DNA of 64,000 bases. It comes from Diprion similis (Eukaryota > Arthropoda > Insecta > Hymenoptera > Diprionidae). Positions 1-15,406 of this stretch are shown here, piece after piece. The notes under the pieces were generated by a model, which saw nothing but the letters and a program-made list of their open reading frames with translations, did no database searches and was not told the origin of the DNA. Made by a program: the position numbers and the translations under genes. Position 1 is the stretch's first letter. The number at the start of each line of letters is the position of its first letter. The stretch lies in the NCBI RefSeq assembly GCF_021155765.1, contig NC_060110.1:6943501-7007500 (forward strand). Direction: 5' to 3'.

Positions 1-1
1 T

Positions 2-2077
<2,076 letters not shown>

Positions 2078-2596
2078 ATGAAATCTGTTGCTGTGCAAGC
2101 TAGACTAATAACTAAGTGATAATTTATTATGATATTTTATATACCGTTATATACATATGTATATAAAGTTGTAAATATGGTCAAAAAAGAGTGTTGGTCA
2201 AAGATAAGTAAAAGCTATTATTGATAACTGATCATTACAAAAAAACAAAATTCAAACACATAAACCAGTTTTAGTTGAAGTAATAAAGCAACCATAATGA
2301 GCAATAGCAAAAATGAGACTACAATTTTCATTACTTCAATAAATATTTCACACTGGGTTATCAGGGAAATGGAGAATGTAATCGTATGGTTACCACTAGT
2401 ACTTTTTTACATTTGGCACTTGCCCAATCATTAAGTAGCCTGAACCAATGCTAATTTTTCACTGGACACATATATCACGCTACATTCTGAATATTTACAC
2501 AGTTTTTTAGGTCTGTAAATAACTATATATATATATAAACAAATTATTACGAGTTGTACCTGTATATTAGACATTACTTCGCGTATATCACCGAAT
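2078..2596. other. convergent 3' UTR region of ALT and black
   Basis: Between two stop codons on opposite strands. It is AT-rich with AATAAA at 2282-2287 on the plus strand and another AATAAA near 2338. No ORF or RNA gene was seen. The 3' UTRs of the two genes probably abut or overlap here. Confidence 0.6.
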
Positions 2597-5288
2597 TTAC
2601 AACTCATAAGAAAGCCTTTCTATTTCTTCGACAAAGAACATCAAATCACTCTCTGTCACACCAGAGTTCTGCAGTACAAGTCTGAAGAAGTTCGGATGTT
2701 CTCTCAGAGGCTGGTATGTTATGAGCATTGATCCTTTGCGTACCATCTTTTCCTTCACAAGAGGAGCGATTTTTTGCAGTGCCAGAGTCAATTCTTCGCC
2801 TTTGAGGTGCCGTTTTGATGGAGGAACATACCAGAAACAGACATTGGTGCATTCCGGCTCAACGAGAAGCTTCCATCCATCCCGCCGCCTTATGGTGTCA
2901 GCAAAGTATTCGGAGAGCTGAAAGACTCTGTCAATGTGTGACTCGAGGCCCTCGGATCCTTTGGCTTTCCACATGAACCAGAACTTGAAGACGTCCGCTC
3001 TCCTTCCACACTGAATGTGTTTATCTCCAGAATCATACGAAGTGTCATAGAATTTATCTTTCTGGAACAGGTACGTTGCATTCGCGCTGTGCGCCGCTTG
3101 CAGAAGGTTTTCATGCCGCGTCAAAAGCGTCGAGCACTGTTGCGGTGCTGCTAGCAGCTTGTGAGGATTCCAAGTGACTGAATCTGCTAATTCAATACCG
3201 TCCAGAAGGTGCCTGTATTTTGCGGAGACCAGCGCACCGCCACCCCAGGCAGCATCGACGTGCAACCATATTTTATGCTTTCTACAAATATCTGCAATTC
3301 CCCTAAGCGGATCGAACGCCCCAATCACTGTTGTTCCTGCGGTCGCAGAGACCATCAGCGGAACTCCACATTCCGCAATAGCCCGTTGAATTTGGGTCTC
3401 TAGATCGTCGAGCATCATTTTTCCGCGGGAATCAACGCGCACGCTGTAAACATTACTCGATCCGATTCCCAGGAAGGCACAGAGCTTTTTTACCGAGTAG
3501 TGAGCGTCTTCGGACGTGAAAACCACCAGTCTAGAACCCTGACTCAGGCCGGTTTCCTTCAGCTGGGGAAACTGGTGATGCCTCGCAATGTTCACCGCGT
3601 ATCCATTCGCCATTGAACCTCCAGGGCAGAATATTCCGTCACCTTTACCGTCTGGCCATCCCACGATCTTTCGCATTTCTTTTAACACTACTTCCTCCAT
3701 TACAGAGAATACTGGGGACACTTCGAAAGTGTAAACGGATGGATTCAGCGCGTCAGTCAACCATTGGGCAGCAAGCCCGTACGGATCGATGGACGAGTAC
3801 AGCTGATTTATGAAACGAGGGTGTCCTGTCTTTACACTGTAACGAATTACACTCTTCGCCAAGGACAGCAGATCCTCGTGCTTTAAGCCCTTGTCTTCCA
3901 GGTCCAGATTTATTGCCGAAAAGAGCTCTATTGGTGCTATCCATTCGACTACCTCATTTTCCCTAGATGTTCCCTGGAAGGGGAGCATTAAGGAATTTGA
4001 TTATGCTCTCATTTAGATTACGGATTTTTTTTTTTTTTAACGTGCAAAAAAGATGTCGAAATTGCAAAAATAAATGTGGTAGCATTTTAAAATAAGTAAG
4101 ATATTTGTGCGAATGTGATAACTTAGTTTACAGAGAAAGTCGATACATTATGTACAGTCATGTTTACTATGCTGATACAATGGACTGTATAGAAAAAAAA
4201 GAATATTTCTTTTTTACAATTATTACTAAGTATTTCTTTTGAAAATTATAAGAGACCTTTTTTGTAGAGCGTTCAATTCCCTACAAAAATACGTTCTGGT
4301 CTTATAAGTACATACACTAACGTGGTAACGAGTTATAAAATTCCAAAGGTTGAAGAAAAAAAACTGTTCCCATATTATTTAAATGAGAAATAGAAAATCG
4401 CGACGATGCACCTCTAAATATTAATATCAAGAGCTAAAATACGACAGCATTCTTTTTTGGTTATTTCGAACAATATTCTCGACTTCAATTTAGAAAAAAA
4501 AAACTGTCAATTTTCTTGATACAGTTTAAAATGCATACTATAACAATATCACTTGGCATACAAAGAATGGTTGCTTTTTTTCCTATGCAAGATAGTAGAC
4601 CAGACATCATTCTTGATGAAATGGAATTGCTAGTTCGACAAATAGTCATACAGAGATAGTGGCAAAAAAAATTTGTTGTCACACCAATTTTAAAGATACT
4701 GAGATTTATGTTAGACATTGCAATTCCGAGTATGCAATTCGCAAACAACTCTAAAAAATTATACAGAAATAATTCAAAGTATTCATTCATCTGGAAAACT
4801 CTTCTGCAGAGGTATGCAGAAAAGTTGACGGAGAAGTTGCCGAGAAAATTAATCTATTTTTTAAATACTGATCTTTCTTCACTATACTACTAATGTACGC
4901 ACTAATTATTAATAACTTACGTTTTCAGATCTCACTTCTGTGATCACAAAATTAGAAAATAAAAGCACTGACTTACCTCGAATACGGCCTTCTCGATGAC
5001 GACGTCCATGAAATCGCGGAGGAACTGTTCGTGGTTTTCTTTAATCGGAAGACTGCGCCAAGTAGCTTGATTCAAACCTGAGGAAGGTTGGTTGTGCCTC
5101 AGGATAATTTTCGATTCACCGTCGTCGTCCTCGTCGCGGAATGATACCGGTCGAAATTGACCCTCCAGCAAATCGACGGGCAAACTGGTGGCGTCTCCGT
5201 TCTTCGGATTCACATTCAGAGGCGCCAAGTCGTTTGAATCCTGCTTTTGATCCCAGGACTGGTCCAAGGTCCCCTCGGTGGCCGGCAT
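2597..5288 (-). CDS. black: aspartate 1-decarboxylase, black type (group II PLP decarboxylase)
   Basis: Predicted to decarboxylate aspartate to beta-alanine, the precursor of N-beta-alanyldopamine in cuticle tanning; cysteine-sulfinate decarboxylase is the close alternative. Two coding exons, 4977-5288 (from ATG at 5288) and 2597-3973, join in phase 0 after VFE to GTSRENEVVEW. The product is 562 aa, similar to insect black proteins. The first ~85 residues are acidic, low complexity and poorly conserved. The catalytic domain shows the HVDAAWGGG aspartate (about residue 344) and the PLP lysine in TWNPHKLLAAPQQCS (about residue 376). The ATG that would start inside the downstream exon lies before its acceptor site and is not used. 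The 1,003-base intron (3974-4976) holds nothing recognisable. Family certain; ADC rather than CSAD rests on overall resemblance to insect ADC. Confidence 0.88.
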
Positions 5289-5343
5289 GGTTTATCGCTC
5301 GGTGAGTTGGTGAACCGTGTGTCGCTTGAAACGATTAAACCTA

Positions 5344-5351
5344 CCTTTATA
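5344..5351 (-). promoter_or_regulatory. TATA box of the black-type decarboxylase
   Basis: On the minus strand TATAAAGG lies 56-63 bases before the ATG at 5288. A start about 30 bases downstream would leave a 5' UTR of only some 25-35 bases. No other AT-rich core promoter lies closer. Inferred from sequence only; a distal 5' exon cannot be excluded. Confidence 0.55.
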
Positions 5352-6925
5352 AGCTACCGGAGAATCCGCCAAGGACGGAGTGAGAACGCGAGCAGGGGAA
5401 CTCCGGTGTCGATATTCACACGTCTTCGAGAAGATCGTGATTCGACGTCTCATTTTCCTTGTTTCAGTAGGGTCTTCTGTTCACCATTGTCTTTCGTCAT
5501 TTATCTACCTGGTTCTCAGCTGTCTGCGGGTTTCCACGTATTGCCTGAAAATATTGCCACAGCCCTCATTGGGAGTCGTGCTCTGTCTTTTCCTCGTCTT
5601 TTTTCCCTTCATTACCGGTTACGTGCGTCATTGAGATATATTATATTTATGTATACCGCATTTCTCCAAACCAGAAACGCGGTAACTACTTTTCCTATCT
5701 CGCATACAGGGAAATCCCGTCGACGCGGTTCTTCAACGAAAATTATACGTATAAGTAACTAATAATACATCACCTGCAATACTCTGCATACGAGTGTCAA
5801 TGCTTTACTACGAAATCTATAATTATTCCGAAGATTACGCAATTATGAGGGGTTTCGCAAAATTTTCCAGTGTCCTCCGATCTTCAGTCTTTCCGAAACG
5901 TTGCATTTTAAATTCTTCGCATTTCATTGCCACATATTATAACAGTACCCAGTAACCACTATTGTTCACCTCTGTGTACATCTTACTTTTTCATACGGAA
6001 TTGAGACGATACGTTTTAAGATAGTAAATTTTACGAATGATAGAAGCGGTAAAAATCAGTTACTAAACAGTAGCACAGGACTGTCTCATGGCGCTGAACC
6101 GTGACATACTTAAAAACTACTACCGTAATTTTATTGCACGTTACGATTCCAGAATTTCAATTACCAAATAATTGATGTGAACTATTTCTTAGGTTTGGCT
6201 TATAATTCAATTTAATGAGTAAATGGTACGTAGAATTGTTAAACACGAACGAGCGATAGAAATCGGTTAAACTACTGCACGACTTGTGATAAACAAATCT
6301 GCGGCGTTTGTAACGATCAGTTCAGTCACCGATCACTTGACGAATCAAATATCAGCCAACAAATTGGAAGGCGAAAAAATGGGCATGTAGCCAACAAGCA
6401 CACGAAAAGACAATAAGGCGTGCGATATTTTCGCTTTCACGGTGATTTTTGGGTCTCGTTATAGCGATGTCATGTTATATTACGATTCGGACACATTCAT
6501 AATTGAAAAACATTTATAAAATTTAAAAAAGAAACTTATTTTATGATCTTCACGAGATACACGCACATACATATATTGTAGATTTTTTCTTTGTTACTCT
6601 TTTTACTTCTTATCATCTGTGGTGATATGAGAAAAGTATCGGCTTCGGTCAAAAGTGATTTATTCTAATTTCAACGAATCTTTACGGCTTCAAACCTCAA
6701 GTATCCGAAAAACAGGTGTTTATAAAAATGACGGTCTTACTGCTTTTGCGGTCTGCTGTCTGTCCCAACAATTAAAGGCGACAAGCAAAGACAATGATCT
6801 TGGAAACGGATTGATGAAAAAATTTGAAATTCACGAAAATTTTACACTAGTTTCTATAAAACGAATAAAACAATGCTATAGGAAACAATTTCATCAAAAA
6901 TAAAGGAACCATTTTATACTTATAA

Positions 6926-7313
6926 CAGGGTCCGTACGGTTTTTGGAATCTGAAATTCCCTGAATTTTCCATTAATACTAATACCTTCAATATTACCTAA
7001 TAAGGAACTGACTGTCTAAATTAATTTATAAACAACAGCCTGCGATTTTCCGTAAGAAAAAAACGAAACAAGTTTTGGTATCAAGTAATGGATGTAGAAT
7101 GTATGAAGTGGTGCGACGAAACAAAATGGTCAAGTGCAATTTTTTTTTGTTACGGTCAATAATAGTATAAGAACGAGTTTATTTCTGCGAAAGACTCAAA
7201 ATTCCAGTCTTATTTTCGCAATTCCCTGAATTTTCTCGGACTCCCTGCTGGAGTTTCCCTGCTGTGAGAAATTCCCTAAGTTTTCCAGCTCTTACATGTA
7301 CGTAGGAACCCTG
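6926..7313. mobile_element. CAGGG-ended non-autonomous DNA element
   Basis: Left end CAGGGTCCGTACGG and right end, read on the other strand, CAGGGTTCCTACGTACATG form short imperfect terminal inverted repeats about 388 bases apart. The interior carries repeated TTCCCTGAATTTTC-like words on both sides. CAGGG termini are usual for hAT-like elements, but no clear 8-base target duplication is visible and there is no transposase. A related single end lies at 57180-57293. Confidence 0.55.
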
Positions 7314-7899
7314 AATATGAACAAGAGACTGTTCATCTTTTAGATTCTGATTTCCAAAAATTCGACCAAGAAGATGTGGCTGCAACAACGGCAAGCGACG
7401 AAAGAGGGAAGGCAGTGCAATCAAATTGGCATTAAAAAGTAACTTGCTCATTTCATAATTCTTAACCGAGACGGAATCAGGAGAAGGGAACCTTCGTTCT
7501 GCAATAAGCTTATTATATCCACTCGCGTAAATACGAAGCCAAGAATAATTCACTACAGGACGTAGCATAGGGAATATACTGACTTGCAATACGCTAAATA
7601 TTTCACGATCACATTTGCACGAGCTGCGGTCAACGTATCTGCAGAATGTAAAAGACATTTTATACATTTAAATTATACTCAAGTTGAGAGAATCGCAGAA
7701 TTAACTGCATATGTTTTCTCTCGACTCTCATATTTTATTATTTCAACGGTTTTTGTTATCTAATCGGGACGAAAACAACCTTGGCTGAAAACAAAGTCAA
7801 TAAAATGTATTATAATTATTAAAAAAAATTTACTCATCTTTTCTCCAGTAAATACATTACACGTATACTTTAGTGAGAATATAAGATTATTTTACACAG

Positions 7900-8033
7900 G
7901 TAGTAGAGTGTTTTTGTTCATAATTGTCTATAGAACGGAGCTGCTGTTAAGCCTTTTTTGCGTTCGAGATACGTGGACCTCGATATTTGGAGATATATAC
8001 GTCAACATTGAAATCGAACGAGGCACCCCTTAA
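7900..8033. mobile_element. degenerate TTAA-type MITE remnant
   Basis: Read on the minus strand from TTAA at 8030-8033, the sequence TTAAGGGGTGCC then ACGTATATATCTCC then AAAAAAGGCTT aligns with the right end of the TTAA element at 48712-48939. The other terminus is not recognisable, so this is a truncated or eroded copy. The left limit is approximate. Confidence 0.45.
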
Positions 8034-11000
8034 AAAATAAAAATAAAATGATCCTGGGATAACGTATTGGCTGGTTTACATTTGCGAATCCGTTTAATAA
8101 TGCTAGTATCACAAAGGGAGTACTCGCAGGCAAAGCAATGTATGTATTTCCGTCATCAAATACGTAACGCATGTAATATTAATAGAAAATTTATATTTTA
8201 ATAAAACTGCTGCAAAAACAGGCTTCGCAGTTTCAACTCATTTCCGGCCTTCGATGTCTCAATAAGAGCTCTCATTTAAGACCTTGTTTACTATTGGTTG
8301 CACGCTGTTCAGGGTTTTAAATTATCAGGCGCATTGACGCTGATCGGTCAATATATATATATAAATTATACTATATATATTATAATGAACACGCATAAAA
8401 CCGTAAAATTTATCCAATATCTTTAGTTTTCTGTGGCTTATTTCATAATATACGGAAGTATAATTTACATTGTGCACAGTAAATCATTTTCAATAAATAT
8501 ATATAGTGTATATCCGGTGAAGAGGAAGAGAAAATGAAGGTCTTTCGAAAATTAGCAATTTTTCACAATACCCTATAAGAGGGATAACGGTGCATGAGTA
8601 TGTTGATTTTAATGAATCCCCGTCTGTGTCGTCGGCTGTACGGGCGGCTCCGTTTTTATGATATGAGTCAATCGCGATTAACGCTAAAATAACCGTAGGG
8701 GAACGGATCGAAACATAATGCAGCAGGAAATTTCCACTCGCATTATATTGTGGAATATAGACGGCGCATACATACCGCAAGCTGACTATATCGATTGCTA
8801 CACGCATACTTACAAGTACTACATTATTAAATACATAAAACTCTGCCAAAGGTTCAATTAACCGCATTGTTTCAAACCACGGCAGATATTACTGACACCT
8901 TGAAGGACATGGAAACTGCACTTGCATGTAATATGCGTCATGAACAACCCAATTAAGTTGGTAAACTAAAGGAAGGAGTGAATTAGAAATAACGTTGAAC
9001 TCAATCTGTGAGATTACTGCAAGTATCCGGATACCTGATATAATGGAATATAAATAATATGCATGCCAAACTAATATGTGGTTTTATAGAAATATTTGCG
9101 TAAATTCTTAATTCGTTACGGTGTGTTAAAATTTCGGTTTCAAAATACTTGACGATCTCACACTACTTGATACGTTAAAAAACGATGAATTTAGAGGGAA
9201 CTTTCGGGAATTTGAAACGAAAGAAAATTTGCTGTTATTTCAATGATGATACGAGAAATTTATAATGTTTATGATTCAACAATTTGAGATTTTTACAAAA
9301 CTTCCAAATCAATACATCATATTTTTTTACATTTATGTAAAAAAAAATAAATTGACTGAAGCTTTCAATCAAATCGTATTGCACAATATATTATAGTCGG
9401 TCGTATATGCTCGCATCTTGCATAGGTTATTTTAAAATAGATGAGAGATGTTGTACCCCTTTACCACTCACGTTTTTGATAATTATTCATCGTACTTTCA
9501 AAAAATATTACATAAATAGCCAATTGGCCGTATGTTGCTGCTACTGCTACTCTTGTTTCTGCACATTTGATGTTGTGATTATTATAGATTGAAATTATTC
9601 GAGTAATCCTGGTGTCGTTAAAAAATTTAAGTCAGGGCTCACGCTGTGAACAATTATTTTATAAATTGACGCTCCTTACCGCTTCGTTTCTTTCTCACAC
9701 TATTCCATGGGTTGTGGTTACATGTATCGCACATGTATAATGTATATTTTAATTCGTATCACCTTGGTAAGGTCCCTAAAGACCTAAGACTTCGTTATTT
9801 CCAGATCCAAATGATTTACAGAGATGATATTAGATCTCCGTATTCCACCGATCAAATCAATGGGAATTAGCAGAAAAAACAAAAGAAACAAATATGAACT
9901 TTTAACACGTTTTTAATCAACTTTCGTCAACCCAATAGTACACGTACTTCCTTATCCTAGCTTCTTGTCGTTAATTTGAAACATGACCGTGTTATTGAGA
10001 AATGTGAAAAAAGAAAACGTGGACAATCGAATTACGCATTTTCAACGATAATCGCTTAATTGCAACAAGATTCTGCAATAAAAACTCGAGTTTTTATGTT
10101 GAAAGATTAATACAATTTGTCGTTTAATTTTTGTCCTCTCTTATCCACGTATCTGGCTGGGCATTTTTCGAGATCGGATGTGATCTGTAAATTCTATGAA
10201 GCAATATACATACAATCACACGCCAATGAATTTCGCTACAAGCTGGATTTTCAGTTATTAGTCTCATCAAACGTTAAATAATAGTTAAATCATTTTTGCG
10301 GCAATTTTACTTGGCCGGAAATAACGCTGGATAGCCAACATATTGTACACCTACATGACACTATTTATTTGTCCTTGATAACTTACGATCAGTAGGTATG
10401 CTATACATATAACAGTGTAGAAATATTAAGGTATATATTCGTTTTCATTTAATGTTATACAACTTACGAACTAAGTAAATGATTTTTGTATTCAAATATT
10501 CGTATAAATACAAATACAAATAAAAATATAAATGTATATATATGAATATTTCAATATAAACTGTATAACTATATAAACTATACAATTATAACATATAACA
10601 TATACCTGACAGAAAATAAACCCTATATCATTCTCCCATCGAGTTGCAGCGGCCAGCACCATTCACTGATATGAATTAGTTAGGAATTGAATCAATTAAA
10701 AATATATACCTACATGCAAATTTATAATATTTTTTAATTTTATTTCACAATCATTTCCCCGAGTTCCAAGTTTATTATTATTATGATATTCCTGTTTTTA
10801 TGATTACTATTATATTAAGGATCGGTCAAATAAAGGTGCAAATAAGAAGTTCATTATTCAGACGTTATTAGAGAATACTGTGATATTATTTATGATGACT
10901 CATATACATGTATATTATATTATATTTTTTCTTAATTAGATGTAAAAGAACGTGAGAAATTATGAGGTCATCTATCCCAGATAGGGTAGTATTTAAACAA

Positions 11001-11763
11001 CATTTAAAACATGGTTAAACTAAAATAGGAGTACCATTACATCGAAAAATCAATACAAGCTGTTATACATTTGTTTTTCTAGGTGAAGCGCGGTAAAGAA
11101 TTACATTTTATAGTTAAATATGACTCTCTTGACAGGGTATAATTTTTACCACCACACAGCGCTGGTCTGATATATTTGACCCCAATGTGAACATCGAAAA
11201 ATGGGGTTGTTGCTGTTATTTTGTATCGAATTAAGTACTTTTTAAAAAAATTTTGCTTCATACATAATTACGAATAAATCTTCGACCTTCCCTAGCAAAG
11301 AGCGCGTTCATTTGACTGCGACCGATATATCCCGCGAGCCAGAAACAAGGCAGCGAATTCATGATTTCGATCGTATAGATTTCTCCAGTTATTCGGTATA
11401 GTAGCCTTGGAAGGAGGGCAAATATTTGAAAATAAAGAATTAAAACAAACAGTAAAAAAATCGCGCCATAGAAATTGTTTATGTTATTATATTCTCGAGT
11501 TCAGGCGCCGTTCAATCCACTGCATTTGCAATACACACATACTAATATTGGTTTTTCATTTTATCACTTGTTAAAAATGATCATGGCAACTTCTTATAAT
11601 TAATTTTACGTGTACATACACTTTAAACCGGAGCGAGTTAGCTGTGCGAGCTAATTACCCGCTGCAACGACAATACGTCTATATCTCTCGATTATAACAT
11701 ACAACTTGTATTATATTATAGATGCGTTATAGAATTAATCAGCGGACTCGAATGTTGTAATCT

Positions 11764-11803
11764 ATATATATATATATATGTGTGTATATATATGTATATA
11801 AAA
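11764..11803. repeat. TA/TG microsatellite
   Basis: Short run of TATATATA followed by TGTGTG and TATATATGTATATA, about 140 bases past the BRI3 stop codon, probably inside or near its 3' UTR. Confidence 0.7.
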
Positions 11804-11934
11804 GTAAATCATGAGTCTTGTGATAGATTTTATACATCTTAAGGCACATGGAATTTCGTTTCTACACATAGCTATGTATTTATATGATCATATATAATTA
11901 TTTTCCATTTTTTTTCGCCGTTACCTCCGTATTT

Positions 11935-14340
11935 TCAACCGAAGTAAGCACCACAGTTTGAACATCTTCGATTTTTCAATGCCAGACAAAACAATATTCC
12001 AAGTGGAAAGAAAAATATCGCACAGAAAAGGCCCAGACACGTGTAATCATCCTCCAGCATGCCCACCTGTAATTAAATTTAAAGCAATTCGTTTTAATTG
12101 TCTGTCTTACTTTTTTGTCTATTTGATTTTTCACCATGATTTTGCTTATTAATTTAACGCGAAGCTAGGCCTAGGTCAACCTTGTAATTTATTATACAAC
12201 TGCTGAGGTATTCCTGGGTCGAATAAAAACACGCAAATCTTTTTTTGGCCTTTAACAAACGCGGCTATGTTATGGTGTGAAATAAGAATTTCGAAGTAAT
12301 TAGAATGCTGATTAGTTCGATGATTTGATTGTACAACCAGATTACATCTGAAACCTAAATATGGTTTAGCGTTAAATAAAATGGTGACAAGAATGTCTAA
12401 AGTATAATTTTACCTTCACCTACATTCAAAAATTGAGAATTTATAACTGTTTCTTATTCGCCATTTTTCCCAAGTGCCTTGTCGGAAATGAAAAAGAAAG
12501 AAGTTTTACAGAACCCGAAATGAATTGGTGTCTGAGTCGACACTAATACGGAAAGTATAAGTCAAGGTTTAACCGTTTATAATTAGGTATAGAAATTCAA
12601 TTCACAGTTTCTGGTTTGCTTGTTTTCTTATTGGTTTTTACCGGTAGACATTTTAATGCTCAAGTCATTCCACAATATCTGCACTTTATAAATGCAGTGT
12701 TTTAACGTAGGTGAGAAACGATTTCATATTATATTATATGGAGTAATTTAAAAACTTGAAACTTCTCAATGAAGTTATTGAGTTGGTTGGAAGCATAATT
12801 TTGAAAATACGAGACATTTTTGCTCCGAAACAGAATTAATCTATTCACACACGGGATCTCGAACACAATTGTATAAAATGTAAGTAAAAACTCTCGGAAT
12901 ATGAATCGGTAAATAAAAATTAAAAAAGAAGTCCAAATTCTTTCTCTTTCTATCGTGTATCCAGAATAGCTCACGCAATCGATGGATTTCATATTTCATG
13001 ATACATATGTATACATATGAATCTATAAACGAATCGGAATATGACATTGCACATTGCTAAATCGCAATAGATTCCTTATCATACGTGAACAAAATTTTAA
13101 TTAAATTTTTCATTTCAGATGTAAAAACTAATTCTTTATTCAATGTCTTCAGACCGAAAATCACTCAAAAAACTAAATCAGGAGATGGATTGATTTTTGT
13201 TTCTCCGGAAGATTATAATTTTTTTCATTGCATCTAAAATTCCCTATTTCCGAACAGTGCGGTAAAACGATGTTGCGCAAACACTATTTTGTTTTGTTTT
13301 GACAATAATAACGTAAACATTTTTATCTCACTTATTATAACGAAAGATGCACGCGTGAATACGGAATCTGATTATTGGCTTACTCTGCAGGCAGGGCAGG
13401 CGCCGACGAGGATTATTTCAGGGACGATCACAGTCGTTGAGGCTGCAGGTGCAGTTGCTCCGTAGGATGGCAAGTAGGAACTCTGGAAAGGTGCTCCATC
13501 TCGCGGATAATACCCTGGGGGTGGCTGCCACGACCCAGCTACTTGTAAAAATCAAGGGAGATATGCGTAGGATTAAAAATGAAATAAATCAAAAGGATAA
13601 TGTTCGATCCAGTGTTACCCACACGCACCACAATTATGGAATCGTACCATATATATATGTATAGATCTTGCGTACAATGTACTTGTACATGTATGTACAA
13701 CACTCCGTAGATGTACCATAATTTGATCATTTTACAATTTATCCCATAATTTGTATCATAATTTTGATGTTTAGAAGCGGTAATTCCATTATTTTTTTGG
13801 CAAAAATTAACGTATCGCATGTCACTGCATACGATACATAACTATATAACATTATTCATTTATTCATTTTTTTCTCCTTCAAAGAGCCACTATGAAGAAT
13901 ATTTTGCGATTTTTTATTCAAATAATGTGTGGTGGGAGACAAAAAATTATGAATAACCGCCCTATTGTGCTTTGCTTTTCTAATATGATTTGTACCGTAA
14001 GAATACCATGATTTTACGGCCCTGATTCCATAATACAATCGGAAGATTTTGGAAACGCTGGTCAGATGATCATGTATCATATCACTATCATCATGTGATG
14101 ACTGGTCACTCATGCATGCGACGCAGTGGCGTGAAATTTAATTTACAATGTCAATGCGCTCGTTTTAACGCTCGCCAATCGCCATCAACATGATACGTGA
14201 ATTTTTTATGCTTTTCAATAAAGATTCAATATCAATTGTTATAGTATACCTTGCGGCGGACTAGTCGGTGTGATAGGAGGAACAGTTGCAGAGTAGGGTG
14301 GAGGTTTGTCATTTCCTGGTCTTAAGGGTTGTTTTTCCAT
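11935..14340 (-). CDS. BRI3: membrane protein BRI3 (brain protein I3), LITAF-like
   Basis: Small Pro-rich membrane protein of late endosomes and lysosomes in animals; molecular role poorly known. Three coding exons: 14250-14340 (ATG at 14340), 13384-13541 and 11935-12066, giving 126 aa against 125 in human. The N-terminus is cytosolic and proline-rich (KPPPYSATVPP, QPPPGYYPRDG). The C-terminal half has a CPAC pair, then LEDDYTCLG, a hydrophobic stretch (LFCAIFFFPLGILFCLAL) and a second cysteine pair, CSNCG, followed by AYFG and stop: the LITAF-like zinc/membrane module. Phases agree at both junctions. Exon 2 has a tandem AAGTAG acceptor, so one valine may be optional. Introns of 1,317 and 708 bases hold no further feature. 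Divergent from BIG. Too finely split to appear as a long open frame, but the family match is clear. Confidence 0.92.
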
Positions 14341-15406
14341 GGTTAATTCTCGGATGTTGCTAAAGCCGCAATAATCTAACGAACCACGGCGAAGCGTAGA
14401 TCTGTCAAAAGCTATTTATGCAGTCGGCAGCATACGTGTATAACGGAGAGAATTATGAGGTATTATACATCGGTGACAGTTCGTCGAATTGCGCAACAAT
14501 TACCTCGAATACCCTTGTAACTTTCCGGAATATTATTCGTAGAGCGGAGAGAATTATACAGATGAATTCCACGTTACGTTATCGTACCATAGCCACTGAT
14601 GAACAACATTGGGAGATACTCAAACTTTTACGATAACAAATATTTCTTTCAACACTTGCGATTTGTTATTTTATTCTGTTTCATTATGCACTCCGATCTC
14701 TGCTCTCTACATCCCAACCACGATATAGTACCATCTGTACTTGGAATGCTGAATCAATGATTAAATTTCGATTCATAGGTAGAACAAATGCCTGCCTTAC
14801 CAGACTACTAAATACGCCCAGGATTATGCAAAAGTAGTCTAGAGAAGATAATCTGACTAAAAATATAACACTTCGCTTAGCGACTCTCTAAAATGGAGCT
14901 GCTTCTTCTCTATCGCACACACGTTGCACATCACTTTTCGGCACCGTGAGCGCACCTTGCGGTGTAAATCGACGTAAAAAAACTTCACAACCTGTATGTA
15001 TGACCGTCGTGGAAACCATAGGTGGAAACTCTAGCTCTATCCAATTTTGCATAACCTATGGTTTCGGGTGGCTGACTGTCAGTCTGCCACATTCACATTA
15101 TTTTCTATCCCTTTAACCCAATTTCTAACTTCCTCAAGTCATCTGGTCCTTCTTCGAAGATAATAGGCCACTCGTACGGGGGCTGTAGCCGTATTAAATC
15201 GAAGATAATTAAATCGTCGGCTTATGATAAAGTGACGTAACGCAACGGAGACCACGGTGAAACCGTACGGTAACGAATGTTGAAATATCGAAAATGCTTA
15301 CGTCAATATGCTTCCAATACTCTAACCTAGTTGATTGCTCGTTCAAATCGTTCCTCAATTTTCATTCCATAACGTGTTAAATCACGGTTAATCACGATCT
15401 ACGACG
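14341..15406. promoter_or_regulatory. divergent promoter region BRI3 / BIG
   Basis: 1,066 bases between the ATGs of BRI3 (-) and BIG (+). It should hold both 5' UTRs and a shared or paired promoter. A perfect 12-base inverted repeat is at 15012-15023 and 15054-15065. The open frame at 14418-14636 has no family resemblance and is not called. No TATA box is obvious near either start. Confidence 0.5.

Larger units (their letters stand above)
5352..11934. other. 6.6-kb gene-poor intergenic stretch
   Basis: No convincing coding exon on either strand. Open frames here (for example 7179-7667 and 8490-8867, both minus) have low-complexity or non-coding-looking composition and match no family I know. 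The stretch contains a CAGGG-ended inverted-repeat element (6926-7313), a TTAA-type element remnant (about 7900-8033) and TATA microsatellites near 8342 and 11765. It lies upstream of black and downstream of BRI3, so black control elements could be here, but none is identified. Confidence 0.5.

Noticed and set aside
7179-7667. 162-codon minus ORF
   Set aside because: It overlaps the CAGGG element and its reverse reading contains the element's repeated words; no protein family resemblance.
14418-14636. 73-codon ORF in the BRI3/BIG promoter interval
   Set aside because: No homology, no splice partner, and it lies where both 5' UTRs are expected.
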